In this document: positions 16,459 to 25,531 of the stretch, in pieces
How positions within the stretch are numbered: the first letter of the stretch is position 1
Layout of the letters: each line of letters begins with the position of its first letter
Assembly (NCBI GenBank): GCA_003669585.1
Contig: QWOQ01000006.1
Location: 62,001 to 126,000 of the forward strand
Length of the DNA stretch: 64,000 nucleotides
Source: Planctomycetota bacterium
GTDB lineage: Bacteria > Planctomycetota > Planctomycetia > Pirellulales > UBA1268
Direction: 5' to 3'
The notes under the pieces: generated by a model
Databases searched by the model: none
Told to the model about the DNA's origin: nothing
What the model saw: the letters and a program-made list of their open reading frames with translations, nothing else
Position numbers and translations under genes: made by a program

Positions 16459-16827
16459 ATGATTCAAATGCAAACGCGACTGAATGTTGCGGACAACACT
16501 GGGGCCAAAGAGGTCATGTGCTTTAAAGTGCTCGGAGGGAGCAAAAAGCGCACGGCTGGTCTGGGGGATGTGATTGTTTGTAGCGTGAAGAGTGTCATTG
16601 CGGGCAGTGAGGTCAAAAAGAAGGCTGTAGTAAAGGCAGTGATTGTTCGCTGCAAGCGTCCGACGCGACGGGACGACGGAAGCTATGTACAGTTTGACAG
16701 CAATGCTTGTGTCATCATTGACAACGAGCAAAATCCGCGCGGAACACGTATTTTTGGAGCGGTTGCACGAGAGTTGCGAGACCGCAATTTTATGAAGATC
16801 GTCAGTTTGGCCAGTGAGGTGGTTTGA
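16459..16827 (+). CDS. rplN: 50S ribosomal protein L14
   Basis: L14 is on the subunit interface and is the binding site of RsfS, also encoded in this window. The 122 residues match the family end to end: [44 protein letters not shown], and [24 protein letters not shown]. Its TGA shares one base with the rplX ATG (TGATG at 16825-16829), so the two are translationally coupled. Confidence 0.98.
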   Translation: MIQMQTRLNVADNTGAKEVMCFKVLGGSKKRTAGLGDVIVCSVKSVIAGSEVKKKAVVKAVIVRCKRPTRRDDGSYVQFDSNACVIIDNEQNPRGTRIFGAVARELRDRNFMKIVSLASEVV

Positions 16828-17177
16828 TGTTGATTCGAGCCGGAGACACCGTTGAGGTCATTGTTGGCAACTCGCGTGGTACGCGAGCCAAGGTGGTCTC
16901 AGTACAGCCTGAAGTAGGCAAGATTATTGTTGAGGGCGTGAATCGTGTTTACCGCCACATGAAAAGAAGTCAAAAAAATCCCCAGGGCGGTCGCTTGTCG
17001 AAAGAGATGCCGATCAACGTTTCAAATTGTCTGATCGTCTGTCCCGCATGTGCAAAAAGTACTCGAATCGGCATTCGATTTACGCCAGAAGGATCGAAGG
17101 TTCGATTTTGCAAACATTGCAGTGCGGAACTCAGCGTTCTTCGGCCACCACGAAAGACCGTCAAGCCAAAGGTTTAA
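16827..17177 (+). CDS. rplX: 50S ribosomal protein L24, zinc-ribbon form
   Basis: L24 starts 50S assembly and lies near the tunnel exit. The KOW domain is at the N-terminus (IRAGDTVEVIVGNSRGTRAKV) with GVNRVYRHMKRSQKNPQGG after it. The C-terminal part keeps four cysteines as CPAC and CKHC, the zinc-binding form also seen in some other bacteria such as Thermus. I start it at the ATG at 16827 (116 residues), which shares a base with the rplN stop; GAGG lies about eight bases upstream. Confidence 0.95.
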   Translation: MLIRAGDTVEVIVGNSRGTRAKVVSVQPEVGKIIVEGVNRVYRHMKRSQKNPQGGRLSKEMPINVSNCLIVCPACAKSTRIGIRFTPEGSKVRFCKHCSAELSVLRPPRKTVKPKV

Positions 17178-17245
17178 GTTCACGTCGTTGAGTATCGACA
17201 CCAAGCGGATGGAAGTAAACAGAAAGAGAAATCAGGAATACTTCG

Positions 17246-17869
17246 ATGGCCAAGCAGAGTAAATCAAAAGCGACCACAAAGGTATCGCCGGTCGGTGCGA
17301 GTGGGGCTCCTCGCCTCCTCGAGCACTACCTTCATACCGTTCGTCCGGCGCTTGCCGCATCGCTCAAGCGTGACAATCCGCATGCGATTCCAAAGCTGGA
17401 AAAAATTGTTGTCAATATGGGAGTTGGAATTGCTGTCACGGAGAAAAAGTTTCTCGAAGAAGCTATTAGTGCAATGGCGCAAGTGACCGGGCAGAAGCCC
17501 ATTGCAACGCTTTCGAAGATTGCGGTTTCCGGATTTAAGCTGAGAGAAAATCTACCGATTGGTTGCAAAGTCACGCTTCGCGGCCGTCGAATGTATGAGT
17601 TTTTTGATCGATTGGTTTCGCTGGCGCTTCCGCGAGTGCGCGACTTTCGAGGGCTTTCGAGCACCGCGTTTGACGGACATGGGAACTACAGCTTGGGACT
17701 TTCCGAACAGATGGTGTTTCCAGAGATTAACCCGGACAAATATTCGCGACCCCAGGGAATGAATATCACACTGGTAACCTCCGCTCGAAACGATGATGAA
17801 GCGAGGGAGTTTTTGCGTGCAATGGGAATGCCTCTGAAGAAAGAAGATGGATCAGACGCCGCAGCGTAG
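17246..17869 (+). CDS. rplE: 50S ribosomal protein L5
   Basis: L5 binds 5S rRNA in the central protuberance. After a 21-residue Lys/Ser/Ala-rich N-terminal extension the family core begins at PRLLEHYLHTVRPAL. Conserved parts are KLEKIVVNMGVGIAVTEKK, GQKPIATLSKIAVSGFKLREN, GCKVTLRGRRMYEFFDRLV and the FPEINPDK loop. Total 207 residues, against about 179 in E. coli. The ATG at 17246 is 68 bases after rplX. Confidence 0.97.
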   Translation: MAKQSKSKATTKVSPVGASGAPRLLEHYLHTVRPALAASLKRDNPHAIPKLEKIVVNMGVGIAVTEKKFLEEAISAMAQVTGQKPIATLSKIAVSGFKLRENLPIGCKVTLRGRRMYEFFDRLVSLALPRVRDFRGLSSTAFDGHGNYSLGLSEQMVFPEINPDKYSRPQGMNITLVTSARNDDEAREFLRAMGMPLKKEDGSDAAA

Positions 17870-17920
17870 CGGTGGATCGTTGTACATAGGGAAGCCTTTG
17901 CGAAGGTTTTGGAATCATTC

Positions 17921-18106
17921 ATGGCCAGCAAGTCAAAAATTGCAGCAGCAAAAAGGACGCCGAAATTTTCGACGCGTCTTGTAAGACGATGCATGCTCTG
18001 TGGGAGGCCACGAGCGGTTTATCAGAAATTTGGAATCTGCAGAATTTGTTTCCGAAAACTTGCCGATCAGGGAAACATTCCCGGAGTCCGCAAGGCAAGT
18101 TGGTAA
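17921..18106 (+). CDS. rpsN: 30S ribosomal protein S14, short zinc-binding type
   Basis: This is a 61-residue S14 in the 30S head. It is the short zinc form, with CMLCGRPR and [17 protein letters not shown] supplying four cysteines, and it ends in ASW as is typical. I start it at the ATG at 17921; an in-frame TTG at 17909 would add four residues. A 177-base non-coding gap separates it from rpsH. Confidence 0.95.
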   Translation: MASKSKIAAAKRTPKFSTRLVRRCMLCGRPRAVYQKFGICRICFRKLADQGNIPGVRKASW

Positions 18107-18283
18107 AGCGGTAAAAAAGTTTCCTCGGCGGAGTCGAGGAGTGTTGGGTTTACAAGGGAGTCGCGATTTTCATTCAGTTGAAATATCAAAAGGTCAAAAC
18201 GAATTGTTTTACGAAATACGCAGCCGCACCAGCGGCACTATGAACTTCAGCCAGACACGGATTTTTGAAGAGGTCCCTCGACC

Positions 18284-18679
18284 ATGATGACCGATCCAAT
18301 CGCAGACATGCTCACCCGAATCCGCAATGCGGTGCGAATCGAACGCGCTACCGTGGAGATTCCTGTTTCTAAAGTGAAACGAGGATTGGCGGACGTGCTC
18401 AAAAGAGAGGGCTTTATTTGGGACTGGAAGGAAGTTGAATCCAAGCCGGTGTCTCACTTACAGTTGGAGCTCAAGTACGGACCCAACGGAGAGCGTCTCA
18501 TCAGGCATATTCGACGAGTCAGTTCGCCTGGACGTCGCGTCTACAGTCGCTCGGTGCTCTTGAGGCCAGTTCTCGGCGGTTTGGGGATTTCAATTCTCTC
18601 AACCAGCAGTGGAGTGGTCAGCGATCGTGAGGCTCGACAGAAAAAACTCGGCGGTGAGGTGCTCTGCGAGTTGTGGTGA
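18284..18679 (+). CDS. rpsH: 30S ribosomal protein S8
   Basis: S8 binds the central domain of 16S rRNA and, in E. coli, regulates the spc operon. The 131 residues start MMTDPIADMLTRIRNAVR and end with the signature ISILSTSSGVVSDREARQKKLGGEVLCELW. Length and motifs are normal. A non-coding spacer of about 155 bases follows before rplF. Confidence 0.98.
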   Translation: MMTDPIADMLTRIRNAVRIERATVEIPVSKVKRGLADVLKREGFIWDWKEVESKPVSHLQLELKYGPNGERLIRHIRRVSSPGRRVYSRSVLLRPVLGGLGISILSTSSGVVSDREARQKKLGGEVLCELW

Positions 18680-18834
18680 GATGAATCCAAGAGCCCAGTC
18701 GAAGAGCCAGGCTTTGATGCCAGAAGGCTTTGAGTATTTTAGGAACAGTAGCAGCAGAAGAAGAATAGTTTTTTACAGATACAAAGAACAATAAGATTCC
18801 GGTTCAATTTTCCCAGCTTAGACGGATCACTCGA

Positions 18835-19380
18835 ATGTCCCGCATCGGAAAAATGCCTGTCATCGTTCCCAAAGGCGTCAAGGTCGCCTTGGACGGATCT
18901 GCGCTCAAAGTGGAAGGCCCGCTTGGAAAACTTGAGCAACAGTGCCATAGCGAAGTGACTGTAACGCTCGACAAAACCTCGGGAGACATTGTGGTGAGTC
19001 GATCATCAGATTCCCGCAGCGCTCGAGCACTTCACGGCCTGACCAGGGCGCTTGTCGCCAACATGGTTGAAGGTGTGAGTAAAGGATTTGAAAAAAAGCT
19101 TGAAATCGTCGGAGTCGGCTATATCGCAGCGGTGCTTAAAGACATTCTGCAGCTTCGCGTTGGATTTGCCAATGAACTTCAGGTGCCGATCCCCAAAGGA
19201 CTCGCCGTCACGTGTCCAGATCAGACACACGTGGTAATCAAGGGAATCGACAAGCAGTTGGTCGGTCAGTTTGCTGCAGAAGTCAGAGCTCGCAGAAAAC
19301 CTGAGCCTTACAAGGGCAAGGGAATTCGTTACGAAAACGAACAGGTTCGCCGAAAGGCTGGTAAGGCTGTCACAAAGTAA
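18835..19380 (+). CDS. rplF: 50S ribosomal protein L6
   Basis: L6 lies near the sarcin-ricin loop and the factor-binding site. The 181 residues have two repeats of the L6 fold: MSRIGKMPVIVPKGVKV at the start, and the C-terminal signature PEPYKGKGIRYENEQVRRKAGKA. Normal length. An inverted repeat lies immediately after the stop codon. Confidence 0.98.
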   Translation: MSRIGKMPVIVPKGVKVALDGSALKVEGPLGKLEQQCHSEVTVTLDKTSGDIVVSRSSDSRSARALHGLTRALVANMVEGVSKGFEKKLEIVGVGYIAAVLKDILQLRVGFANELQVPIPKGLAVTCPDQTHVVIKGIDKQLVGQFAAEVRARRKPEPYKGKGIRYENEQVRRKAGKAVTK

Positions 19381-19404
19381 GAATGGCTTTTTGAAAAGCC
19401 ATTC
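19381..19404 (+). repeat. Perfect inverted repeat between rplF and rplR
   Basis: Starting with the base after the rplF stop, GAATGGCTTTT (19381-19391) and AAAAGCCATTC (19394-19404) form a perfect 11-bp inverted repeat around two bases. There is no T-run after it (AAGAGATCG follows), so a plain terminator inside this operon is unlikely. It could be an RNA processing or stabilising hairpin, or a partial attenuator. Confidence 0.6.
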
Positions 19405-19491
19405 AAGAGATCGTACACAAGGATTTTCACTCACTCTCACCATCATCACTGACCGCCGCACCTACTGCGGCATTCGGTTGGAAGCGTCGCC

Positions 19492-19860
19492 ATGGATCAT
19501 GCTCGTCTGATTTTAAGACAACGAACTCGTCGCCGCCATCGTGTGCGCAAGGGCATTCGCGGAACTGCGGAACGTCCGCGACTCGTTGTCTTTCGCACGC
19601 ACAAACATATTTATGCTCAGGTAATCGATGATGCTGCAGGTCGAACGCTTGCTTCAGCAAGTTCGAACGACAAGTTGCTTCGAGAAAGCGTGGGCTACGG
19701 TGGCAATAAGCAGGCGGCCGAAGCGATTGGTCGCGCAGTTGCCGAGCGAGCGCAGGAAGCTGGAGTCAAAAAAGTCTGTTTTGACAGGGGAGAATTTCGG
19801 TATCACGGCAGAGTGGCGTCGTTAGCCGATGCAGCCAGGGCTGCGGGTTTGGAGTTCTGA
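19492..19860 (+). CDS. rplR: 50S ribosomal protein L18
   Basis: L18 carries 5S rRNA with L5. The 122 residues include [38 protein letters not shown], and the C-terminal [20 protein letters not shown] with GLEF at the end. Normal length. The ATG at 19492 is 111 bases after rplF, and the inverted repeat lies in that gap. Confidence 0.98.
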   Translation: MDHARLILRQRTRRRHRVRKGIRGTAERPRLVVFRTHKHIYAQVIDDAAGRTLASASSNDKLLRESVGYGGNKQAAEAIGRAVAERAQEAGVKKVCFDRGEFRYHGRVASLADAARAAGLEF

Positions 19861-19933
19861 TTTGTCTTTAAGTCGCTGAAGCGACGCATTGCATACAAAA
19901 ATTAGTTGTCAGGCGATTTTCAGGAGAGACACA

Positions 19934-20422
19934 GTGTCAAGCAAAGAATCACGCGGTGGAGAGTTTGCTGAAGTCGTCGTGAAAGTTCGTCGCTGTGCAA
20001 CCGTGGTGAAGGGTGGTCGCAGATTTAGTTTTGCCGGACTCGTTGTGATCGGAAATGGTCGCGGCAAGGTTGGTTGTGGATACGGCAAAGCAAAAGAGGT
20101 GCCGTCAGCTGTCGAAAAAGCGATCAAGGACGGCATGAAAAATTTGATTGATGTTCCTGTGGAGATTGGAACAATTCCCCATCGAGTGGTTGGGTCTTCC
20201 GGAACGGCGAAAGTCATTTTGCTTCCCGCGAGTCCTGGTACGGGCATTATTGCTGGCGCAGCGGTGCGTGCGGTGTGTGAATCGGCAGGAATTCGTGACG
20301 TGTTGAGCAAATCACACGGCTCGACCAATCCAGTGAATCTTGTGAAAGCGGCGATTCATGGGCTTGGGCAACTTCGGACTCGTAGCGAAGTTGAGCGACT
20401 TCGGGGCGTGAGCCTTTCGTAG
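19934..20422 (+). CDS. rpsE: 30S ribosomal protein S5
   Basis: S5 is at the mRNA entry site and affects decoding accuracy. I start it at GTG 19934 (162 residues) because CAGGAGA at 19921-19927 is well spaced from it and the protein then begins just before the family core EFAEVVVKVRRCATVVKGGRR; the longer frame from TTG 19889 would add 15 unrelated residues. The double-stranded RNA-binding fold shows FAGLVVIGNGRGKVGCGYGKA and the C-terminus has NPVNLVKAAIHGL. Confidence 0.95.
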   Translation: MSSKESRGGEFAEVVVKVRRCATVVKGGRRFSFAGLVVIGNGRGKVGCGYGKAKEVPSAVEKAIKDGMKNLIDVPVEIGTIPHRVVGSSGTAKVILLPASPGTGIIAGAAVRAVCESAGIRDVLSKSHGSTNPVNLVKAAIHGLGQLRTRSEVERLRGVSLS

Positions 20423-20536
20423 TAGAAAATCAATGTTCACCGTTTTCAAAACAAATTTCACAATGGGCGTCTGATCGCTCCCTATTTAAAAAAAGAAAAC
20501 TGATCGCACTGCGATCACTGAAGGGATTGCTTCATC

Positions 20537-21043
20537 ATGAGAATCAACGACGTTAATCGCGACGTTCATAAGAACAAAAAACGATTGCGAATAGGTCGAG
20601 GTCCTGGGTCTGGTCGTGGAAAAACGTCGGGTCGTGGTCACAAGGGCCAAGGTCAACTTGCGGGATGGAGTTCGCCCGCAATTTTTGAAGGTGCTCGAAT
20701 GCCCTTGATCCGCCAAATTCCCAAGCGAGGATTTCATAATCGGCATGCACGATTAATCATCAGCATTAATGTCGGAGATCTCGATGGGGCATTTGTTGCT
20801 GGCAGCGATGTCACTCCCGATACGCTTCGATCGTGTGGATTGGCCAAAGGTATTTGGGAGTTCGTGAAAGTGCTTGGCGATGGGGAAATTAAAAAATCGA
20901 TGAAGGTTTCGGCACATCGATTTAGCGAGCAAGCAAGAAAGAAAATTGAGGCTGCAGGAGGAAGTGTGATAGAAATTCCGGGTCCAAAGCCGGTCATAAA
21001 GGGCGTCAAGAAAACGATCAGAAAGCCAGTTCCTTCTCGTTAA
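20537..21043 (+). CDS. rplO: 50S ribosomal protein L15
   Basis: L15 is a late-assembly protein of the 50S subunit. The 168 residues include the glycine-rich RGPGSGRGKTSGRGHKGQGQ, the RQIPKRGFHN segment and the C-terminal EAAGGSVIEIPG. The C-terminus is slightly extended with basic residues. It follows rpsE after 114 non-coding bases; rpmD (L30), which usually sits between them, is not there. Confidence 0.97.
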   Translation: MRINDVNRDVHKNKKRLRIGRGPGSGRGKTSGRGHKGQGQLAGWSSPAIFEGARMPLIRQIPKRGFHNRHARLIISINVGDLDGAFVAGSDVTPDTLRSCGLAKGIWEFVKVLGDGEIKKSMKVSAHRFSEQARKKIEAAGGSVIEIPGPKPVIKGVKKTIRKPVPSR

Positions 21044-21224
21044 GATTTTGATGCTCATTCTCCTTTGCTTGGTCTATGGTTTAAATTATTTGATCTGTAA
21101 AGTCATGTTGATTGATGCTTGTATTGACGCATGTGTATGTTGATGCTCAAGTATCGCGTCGCTTGTGCGATGGAATGGTTGAGCCCCGATCTCTCAGAGA
21201 GCGGCCACGGAAGGAGACGGCGGC

Positions 21225-22586
21225 GTGTTTGAAAAACTTCGCATCATTTTTACGATACCCGAGCTGCGTCAGAAGATTCTTCTTACCCTTGGATTATTGG
21301 CAATCTACCGTGTGGGATGGCAAGTCCCGCTTCCCATTGTTGATCCAAAAGCAATGACTGCTTTTGCCGAAGAAGCAGGCGGCATCAGTGATCTTCTCAA
21401 GACAGTCGCTGTCTTTTCAGCGAGTCAGTTATCGCAAGCCACGATCTTTGGGCTTGGCATCATGCCGTATATTTCTGCGTCAATTATTTTTCAACTCCTT
21501 GGCACTGTGTGGGCGCCATTGGAGCGATTGCAGAAAGAAGGAGAGGGCGGTCGGAAGAAGATCAACGAATATACCCGTTACGCGACGGTGTTAATCTGCT
21601 TTGTTCAGAGTTGGGCCTATGTCGCATTTCTTGCGTCAACGCGAATCGGAGAAATGCCTCTTATTCAATCGAGTTTTCTTGTAGATGGCAGGCTGCCTCT
21701 GCTCTGGCAACTTGTGGCGGTGATGACCATGACAGCAGGCACGATTTTTCTGATGTGGTTGGGCGAACAGATTGATGAGTTCGGCATCGGCAATGGAATT
21801 AGTCTGCTCATTATGGCGGGCATTTTGGCTGCTATGCCGAGCGCTCTCGTGGAGCTTACCAGTGACACCAACTGGGAGCTTGGCGGAGGTGGTGGAAAAA
21901 TGGGAATCGAGACCCTGCTTGTGCTGGCGGCTCTCTTTATAAGTGTCGTCGCAGGCGTGGTGTTTATGACACAGGGACAACGGCGCATTCCAACGCAAAG
22001 CGCAAAGCACGTGCGAGGTCGACGGGTCTATGGTGGCACTCGACAGTATCTTCCGCTTCGTGTGAATCAAGCGGGTGTCATGCCGATCATTTTTGCAAGT
22101 TCGTTGCTTCTTTTTCCTCAGATGCTGTTTCAGTATTTGCACAATGCCAATCCTGGGAGTTCGATTCTTGGGAGTCTTCACGATTCATTCACCCGCGGTC
22201 AGTCGTACCTCTACAATGTGCTGTACGTCGTTCTGATCTATTTCTTCTGCTATTTCTGGACGGCAATCACGTTTAATCCCAAGGACATGGCAGACAATCT
22301 GAAAAACTTCGGCGCCTTTATTCCAGGGTATCGACCGGGAAAACGGACGGCAGATTTTCTTGAACGAGTCATGGAACGAATTACCTATGTCGGCGCGGCG
22401 TTTCTCGCGCTGGTTGCGATTATTCCAACGATTGTCGCGGGCGCTCTTGGGATTCCTGCCCAAATCGCCAGCTTCTACGGAGGCACAGGCCTCTTGATCG
22501 CAGTGAGCGTTGCATTCGATCTTGTCCAGAAGATTGACAGTCACTTGGTGATGCGGAATTACAAAGGTCTTCTGGAAAAATCCTGA
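21225..22586 (+). CDS. secY: Protein translocase subunit SecY
   Basis: SecY forms the protein-conducting channel of the inner membrane. The 453 residues have about ten hydrophobic segments and family motifs: a plug-region start (IYRVGWQVPLPIVD), GIMPYISASIIFQLL, GERLQKEGEGGRKKINEYTRYAT-like region, GIGNGISLLIMAGI, LRVNQAGVMPIIFASSLL and GFIPGYRPGKRT-like sequence near residue 365. The start is GTG at 21225 with AAGGAG at 21211-21216. It is in its usual place after rplO, before adk; the 181-base upstream gap holds no gene. Confidence 0.97.
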   Translation: MFEKLRIIFTIPELRQKILLTLGLLAIYRVGWQVPLPIVDPKAMTAFAEEAGGISDLLKTVAVFSASQLSQATIFGLGIMPYISASIIFQLLGTVWAPLERLQKEGEGGRKKINEYTRYATVLICFVQSWAYVAFLASTRIGEMPLIQSSFLVDGRLPLLWQLVAVMTMTAGTIFLMWLGEQIDEFGIGNGISLLIMAGILAAMPSALVELTSDTNWELGGGGGKMGIETLLVLAALFISVVAGVVFMTQGQRRIPTQSAKHVRGRRVYGGTRQYLPLRVNQAGVMPIIFASSLLLFPQMLFQYLHNANPGSSILGSLHDSFTRGQSYLYNVLYVVLIYFFCYFWTAITFNPKDMADNLKNFGAFIPGYRPGKRTADFLERVMERITYVGAAFLALVAIIPTIVAGALGIPAQIASFYGGTGLLIAVSVAFDLVQKIDSHLVMRNYKGLLEKS

Positions 22587-22628
22587 TCGCCGTGCCAGCG
22601 TAGCGTTCGGCTGCGGCAAGCCATTGCC

Positions 22629-23246
22629 ATGCGGATCATTCTTATCGGGCCCCCCGGCGCCGGGAAAGGTACTCAGTGCCAGAGGCTCATTGAGTATCTC
22701 CGTGTTCCCCATCTCTCAACCGGGGAGATGCTCCGAGCGGCCGTTCGCGCTGGAACACCGGAAGGAATTGAGGCGGAAAAATATATGGGTCAGGGGCAAC
22801 TCGTTCCTGACCCTATCATTGTTGAAATGGTAACAAAGCGGCTTGAGTATCGAGATTGTCGCGGTGGATGCCTTCTCGATGGATTTCCCCGCACGCTCCC
22901 GCAGGCTGAAATTCTTGACGACCTTCTCGAAAGACACGCCATGAGCGTTGATGGTGTGATTGAGCTTGCAGTTCCGCACGATGAGCTTATTCACCGGATG
23001 ATGGCGCGCAAGCGAGCAGACGATGATCCAACAATATTTTCAAAGAGAATTGCAAGCTTTGAGCTACAGACTGCTCCCTTGCTCGAATACTATCAGAGTC
23101 AAAAAAAACTTGCGACCATCGACGGTCTTGGAGATGCCGAGTCAATTTTTAAGAGAGTTCTTGAAGCGGTTCAACGATTTAAAAATGTTGTCAATCTCAA
23201 AGGATCAAAACGAAATGGCTCGCGACGGCCGTCACCGCCGCTATAA
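22629..23246 (+). CDS. adk: Adenylate kinase
   Basis: This enzyme interconverts AMP, ADP and ATP. The 205 residues have the P-loop GPPGAGKGT at 7-15, the AMP-binding HLSTGEMLR and LDGFPRT motifs, and PDPIIVEMV. The LID region is the short type with no zinc cysteines (ADDDPTIFSKRI). The C-terminal 15 residues are basic and not part of the fold. It follows secY after about 40 bases, the classical secY-adk-map order. Confidence 0.97.
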   Translation: MRIILIGPPGAGKGTQCQRLIEYLRVPHLSTGEMLRAAVRAGTPEGIEAEKYMGQGQLVPDPIIVEMVTKRLEYRDCRGGCLLDGFPRTLPQAEILDDLLERHAMSVDGVIELAVPHDELIHRMMARKRADDDPTIFSKRIASFELQTAPLLEYYQSQKKLATIDGLGDAESIFKRVLEAVQRFKNVVNLKGSKRNGSRRPSPPL

Positions 23247-23319
23247 TCGAAAGCCTTCAGTTGACGAGTGTTTGGTTCGCTTGTAGTTGAAGTAATGTGT
23301 AAAAGTTACCGGGGCGTTT

Positions 23320-24123
23320 GTGGTTAACCTTCGTTCAGCACGTGAGATTGCGGCAATGCGCCGCGCAGGACTTCTGGTTTGGGGCGCTCAGCAGGTTGCG
23401 GCATCCATGATCGCTCCCGGGGTGACGACCGGAGCGATCGATCAGGCGGTCGAAGTTTTTTTTATGGAGCGAGGTGCCGAGCCACTCTTTAAAGGCGTTC
23501 CCGGAAAAGTTCCGTTTCCAGCAGTCAGCTGCATCTCAGTCAACGATCAGGTCGTGCACGGCGTTCCTGGGCCGCGAGTGTTGCTTGCGGGAGATGTGGT
23601 GAGCTTTGATACCGGATGTCGAGTCAATGGCTGGTGCGGCGATGCTGCGATAACCTTTCCAGTAGGGGAAATTGAGCCAAGAGTTGCCGAGTTGCTCGAT
23701 TGCACGTCAGGTGTGCTTGCGCTTGCGATCGAATTAATGGCGGTGCGCAATCGTTGGAGTGAAGTGGCGACGGAAATGGCAACGTATGTTCGAGACAGAG
23801 GGTTTTCTGTAGTGGAAAACTTTGTTGGTCATGGAATTGGTAGAAATATGCACGAGGATCCTCAAGTTCCAAATTTCTGCTCCCCTCAATTCCGTCGTAG
23901 CCATGATTTCGAGCTTGCTCCGGGCCTTGTGATTGCAGTTGAGCCAATGGTCAACATGGGAACCAAACGAGTGAGGCTTTTAAGTGATCATTGGACTCAG
24001 GCCACCGTCGACGGGCTTCCAAGCGCCCACTTTGAGCACACCATTGCAATGACTGAAAATGGTCCAGAGATTCTGACGGCCGCACCGCGAAAAGGTGAAA
24101 CTGACGCCGATCTGATCGGCTGA
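23320..24123 (+). CDS. map: Methionine aminopeptidase, type I
   Basis: This removes the initiator methionine from new proteins. The 267 residues carry the five metal ligands Asp97, Asp108, His171, Glu208 and Glu239 in [37 protein letters not shown] and HFEHTIAM, and His80 near the active site. The start is GTG at 23320, where the protein begins [16 protein letters not shown] as expected. No infA follows, unlike many bacteria. Confidence 0.96.
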   Translation: MVNLRSAREIAAMRRAGLLVWGAQQVAASMIAPGVTTGAIDQAVEVFFMERGAEPLFKGVPGKVPFPAVSCISVNDQVVHGVPGPRVLLAGDVVSFDTGCRVNGWCGDAAITFPVGEIEPRVAELLDCTSGVLALAIELMAVRNRWSEVATEMATYVRDRGFSVVENFVGHGIGRNMHEDPQVPNFCSPQFRRSHDFELAPGLVIAVEPMVNMGTKRVRLLSDHWTQATVDGLPSAHFEHTIAMTENGPEILTAAPRKGETDADLIG

Positions 24124-24138
24124 TTGGCAAACGATTTG

Positions 24139-24159
24139 AGCCGAATGACGGGGCTTTTT
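24139..24159 (+). terminator. Weak candidate terminator after map
   Basis: AGCC (24139-24142) can pair with GGCT (24152-24155), followed by TTTTT. The stem is very short. If functional it would divide map from rpmJ-rpsM-rpsK-rpsD-rpoA-rplQ. Confidence 0.25.
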
Positions 24160-24284
24160 CCACGCACTCCGCAGATCGCGAGGCCCCCCTTGTGGATCAG
24201 CCAGAGGCGTTTCTATACTCCTCACCTTCCAGCCCTTTTTGTCTCCGTGAGAAGAGTGGTCGGCTTCAACCGCCACCTACCCAG

Positions 24285-24398
24285 ATGAAGGTTCGCGCCA
24301 GCGTTCGTCGTATTTGTGAAAAATGCAAAATTGTCCGTAGACGCGGAGTTGTGTTCGTTGTGTGCGCCGATCCTCGGCACAAGCAGCGACAAGGCTAA
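24285..24398 (+). CDS. rpmJ: 50S ribosomal protein L36
   Basis: L36 is the smallest 50S protein, 37 residues here: [15 protein letters not shown], then [12 protein letters not shown] and HKQRQG. It keeps the zinc ligands (CEKC, a third Cys and the late His). I start it at the ATG at 24285, where the family N-terminus begins; the open frame continues 93 bases upstream but does not resemble L36. It lies before rpsM as usual. Confidence 0.95.
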   Translation: MKVRASVRRICEKCKIVRRRGVVFVVCADPRHKQRQG

Positions 24399-24484
24399 CC
24401 TGTCGTTTTACGGAGGGATTGTGTTTGATTTGTTTTGTGCCGTTGTCTCCAACGGTTTTATGAAAATTGGAAGTTGAGTAGCTC

Positions 24485-24868
24485 ATGCCCCGTCTGCTTG
24501 GTGTCGACATACCGTCGGAAAAGAAAACCATTTATTCGCTCCAGTACCTTTATGGTGTTGGTCAGCGAGTAGCGAGAGAGCTATGCCACAAGGCTGGTGT
24601 TGATCCTGAGGGAACAGCCCGCAACCTTCACGAGGATGAGTTGGCACGATTAGCCTCCCTCATGGACAAGGATTACGTTGTTGAAGGGCATTTGCGACGT
24701 CAGGTGGGTCAAAATATTGCGCGGCTCAAAGATATTAATTCCTATCGGGGTCTAAGACATCGCCGGGGATTACCAGTTCGTGGGCAACGCACCAGAACCA
24801 ATGCTCGCACTCGTAAAGGACCGAAGAAGACGGTTGCCGGTAAGAAGGGCGTCAAGGATTTGAAGTAG
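24485..24868 (+). CDS. rpsM: 30S ribosomal protein S13
   Basis: S13 is in the 30S head and forms a bridge to the large subunit. The 127 residues show MPRLLGVDIPSEKKTIYSL, YGVGQRVARELCHKAGVDP, and the basic C-terminal YRGLRHRRGLPVRGQRTRTNART. Normal length. It begins the alpha cluster (rpsM-rpsK-rpsD-rpoA-rplQ). Confidence 0.98.
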   Translation: MPRLLGVDIPSEKKTIYSLQYLYGVGQRVARELCHKAGVDPEGTARNLHEDELARLASLMDKDYVVEGHLRRQVGQNIARLKDINSYRGLRHRRGLPVRGQRTRTNARTRKGPKKTVAGKKGVKDLK

Positions 24869-25009
24869 TTTTTCGTTGTCGAGGTATTTGGTTTGCCTCG
24901 TCAAATTTCTCCGTTGACTTCAGTTCAGAGACTTCTTCACACAAAATTTCACATGCGTTTTTAAGTCACCGTTTCATTCCCAACTACCCAGAAGAGATGC
25001 AGTCGACTC

Positions 25010-25387
25010 ATGTCCAAGGGAGCCAAGTCCAAAAAGAAAAGCGTGTCGTCCGGAATCGCCTTTATTATGGCGAGTTTTAACAACACGACCGTTACAATTA
25101 CTGATGCCAAGGGAGACACGCTCTGTTGGGCAAGTGGTGGAACGTGTGGATTCAAGGGGAGTCGCAAGGGCACGCCATTTGCCGGCCAGTGTGCCGCTCA
25201 GCAAGCCGCCGAAAAAGCGTCAAAATTTGGGGTAAGAGATTTAGAAGTGCGAGTGCGTGGCCCTGGAAGTGGACGTGAAAGCGCAATTACGGCACTTCAA
25301 GCCGCAGGCATGAACGTCAAGAGTATTGAAGACGTTACGCCGCTGCCGCATAACGGTTGTCGTCCACCCAAGAAGAGGCGAGTGTAA
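25010..25387 (+). CDS. rpsK: 30S ribosomal protein S11
   Basis: S11 forms part of the mRNA exit platform. The 125 residues include [55 protein letters not shown] and the end [15 protein letters not shown]. The N-terminus has a short basic lead. Normal length for the family. Confidence 0.98.
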   Translation: MSKGAKSKKKSVSSGIAFIMASFNNTTVTITDAKGDTLCWASGGTCGFKGSRKGTPFAGQCAAQQAAEKASKFGVRDLEVRVRGPGSGRESAITALQAAGMNVKSIEDVTPLPHNGCRPPKKRRV

Positions 25388-25531
25388 GCCGCTGTCACCG
25401 GACCATTTTTGATGTGGTTTCCCCGGTTCAAAAGAGTGTCCATTTTTTTCAAATTTCGTCTGATTTTCTCGCGTTTCAATGTGTGCGTATTACTCGGTTG
25501 ATCGATTCGTTTTGGAGAGTTGAGTTGCCCT

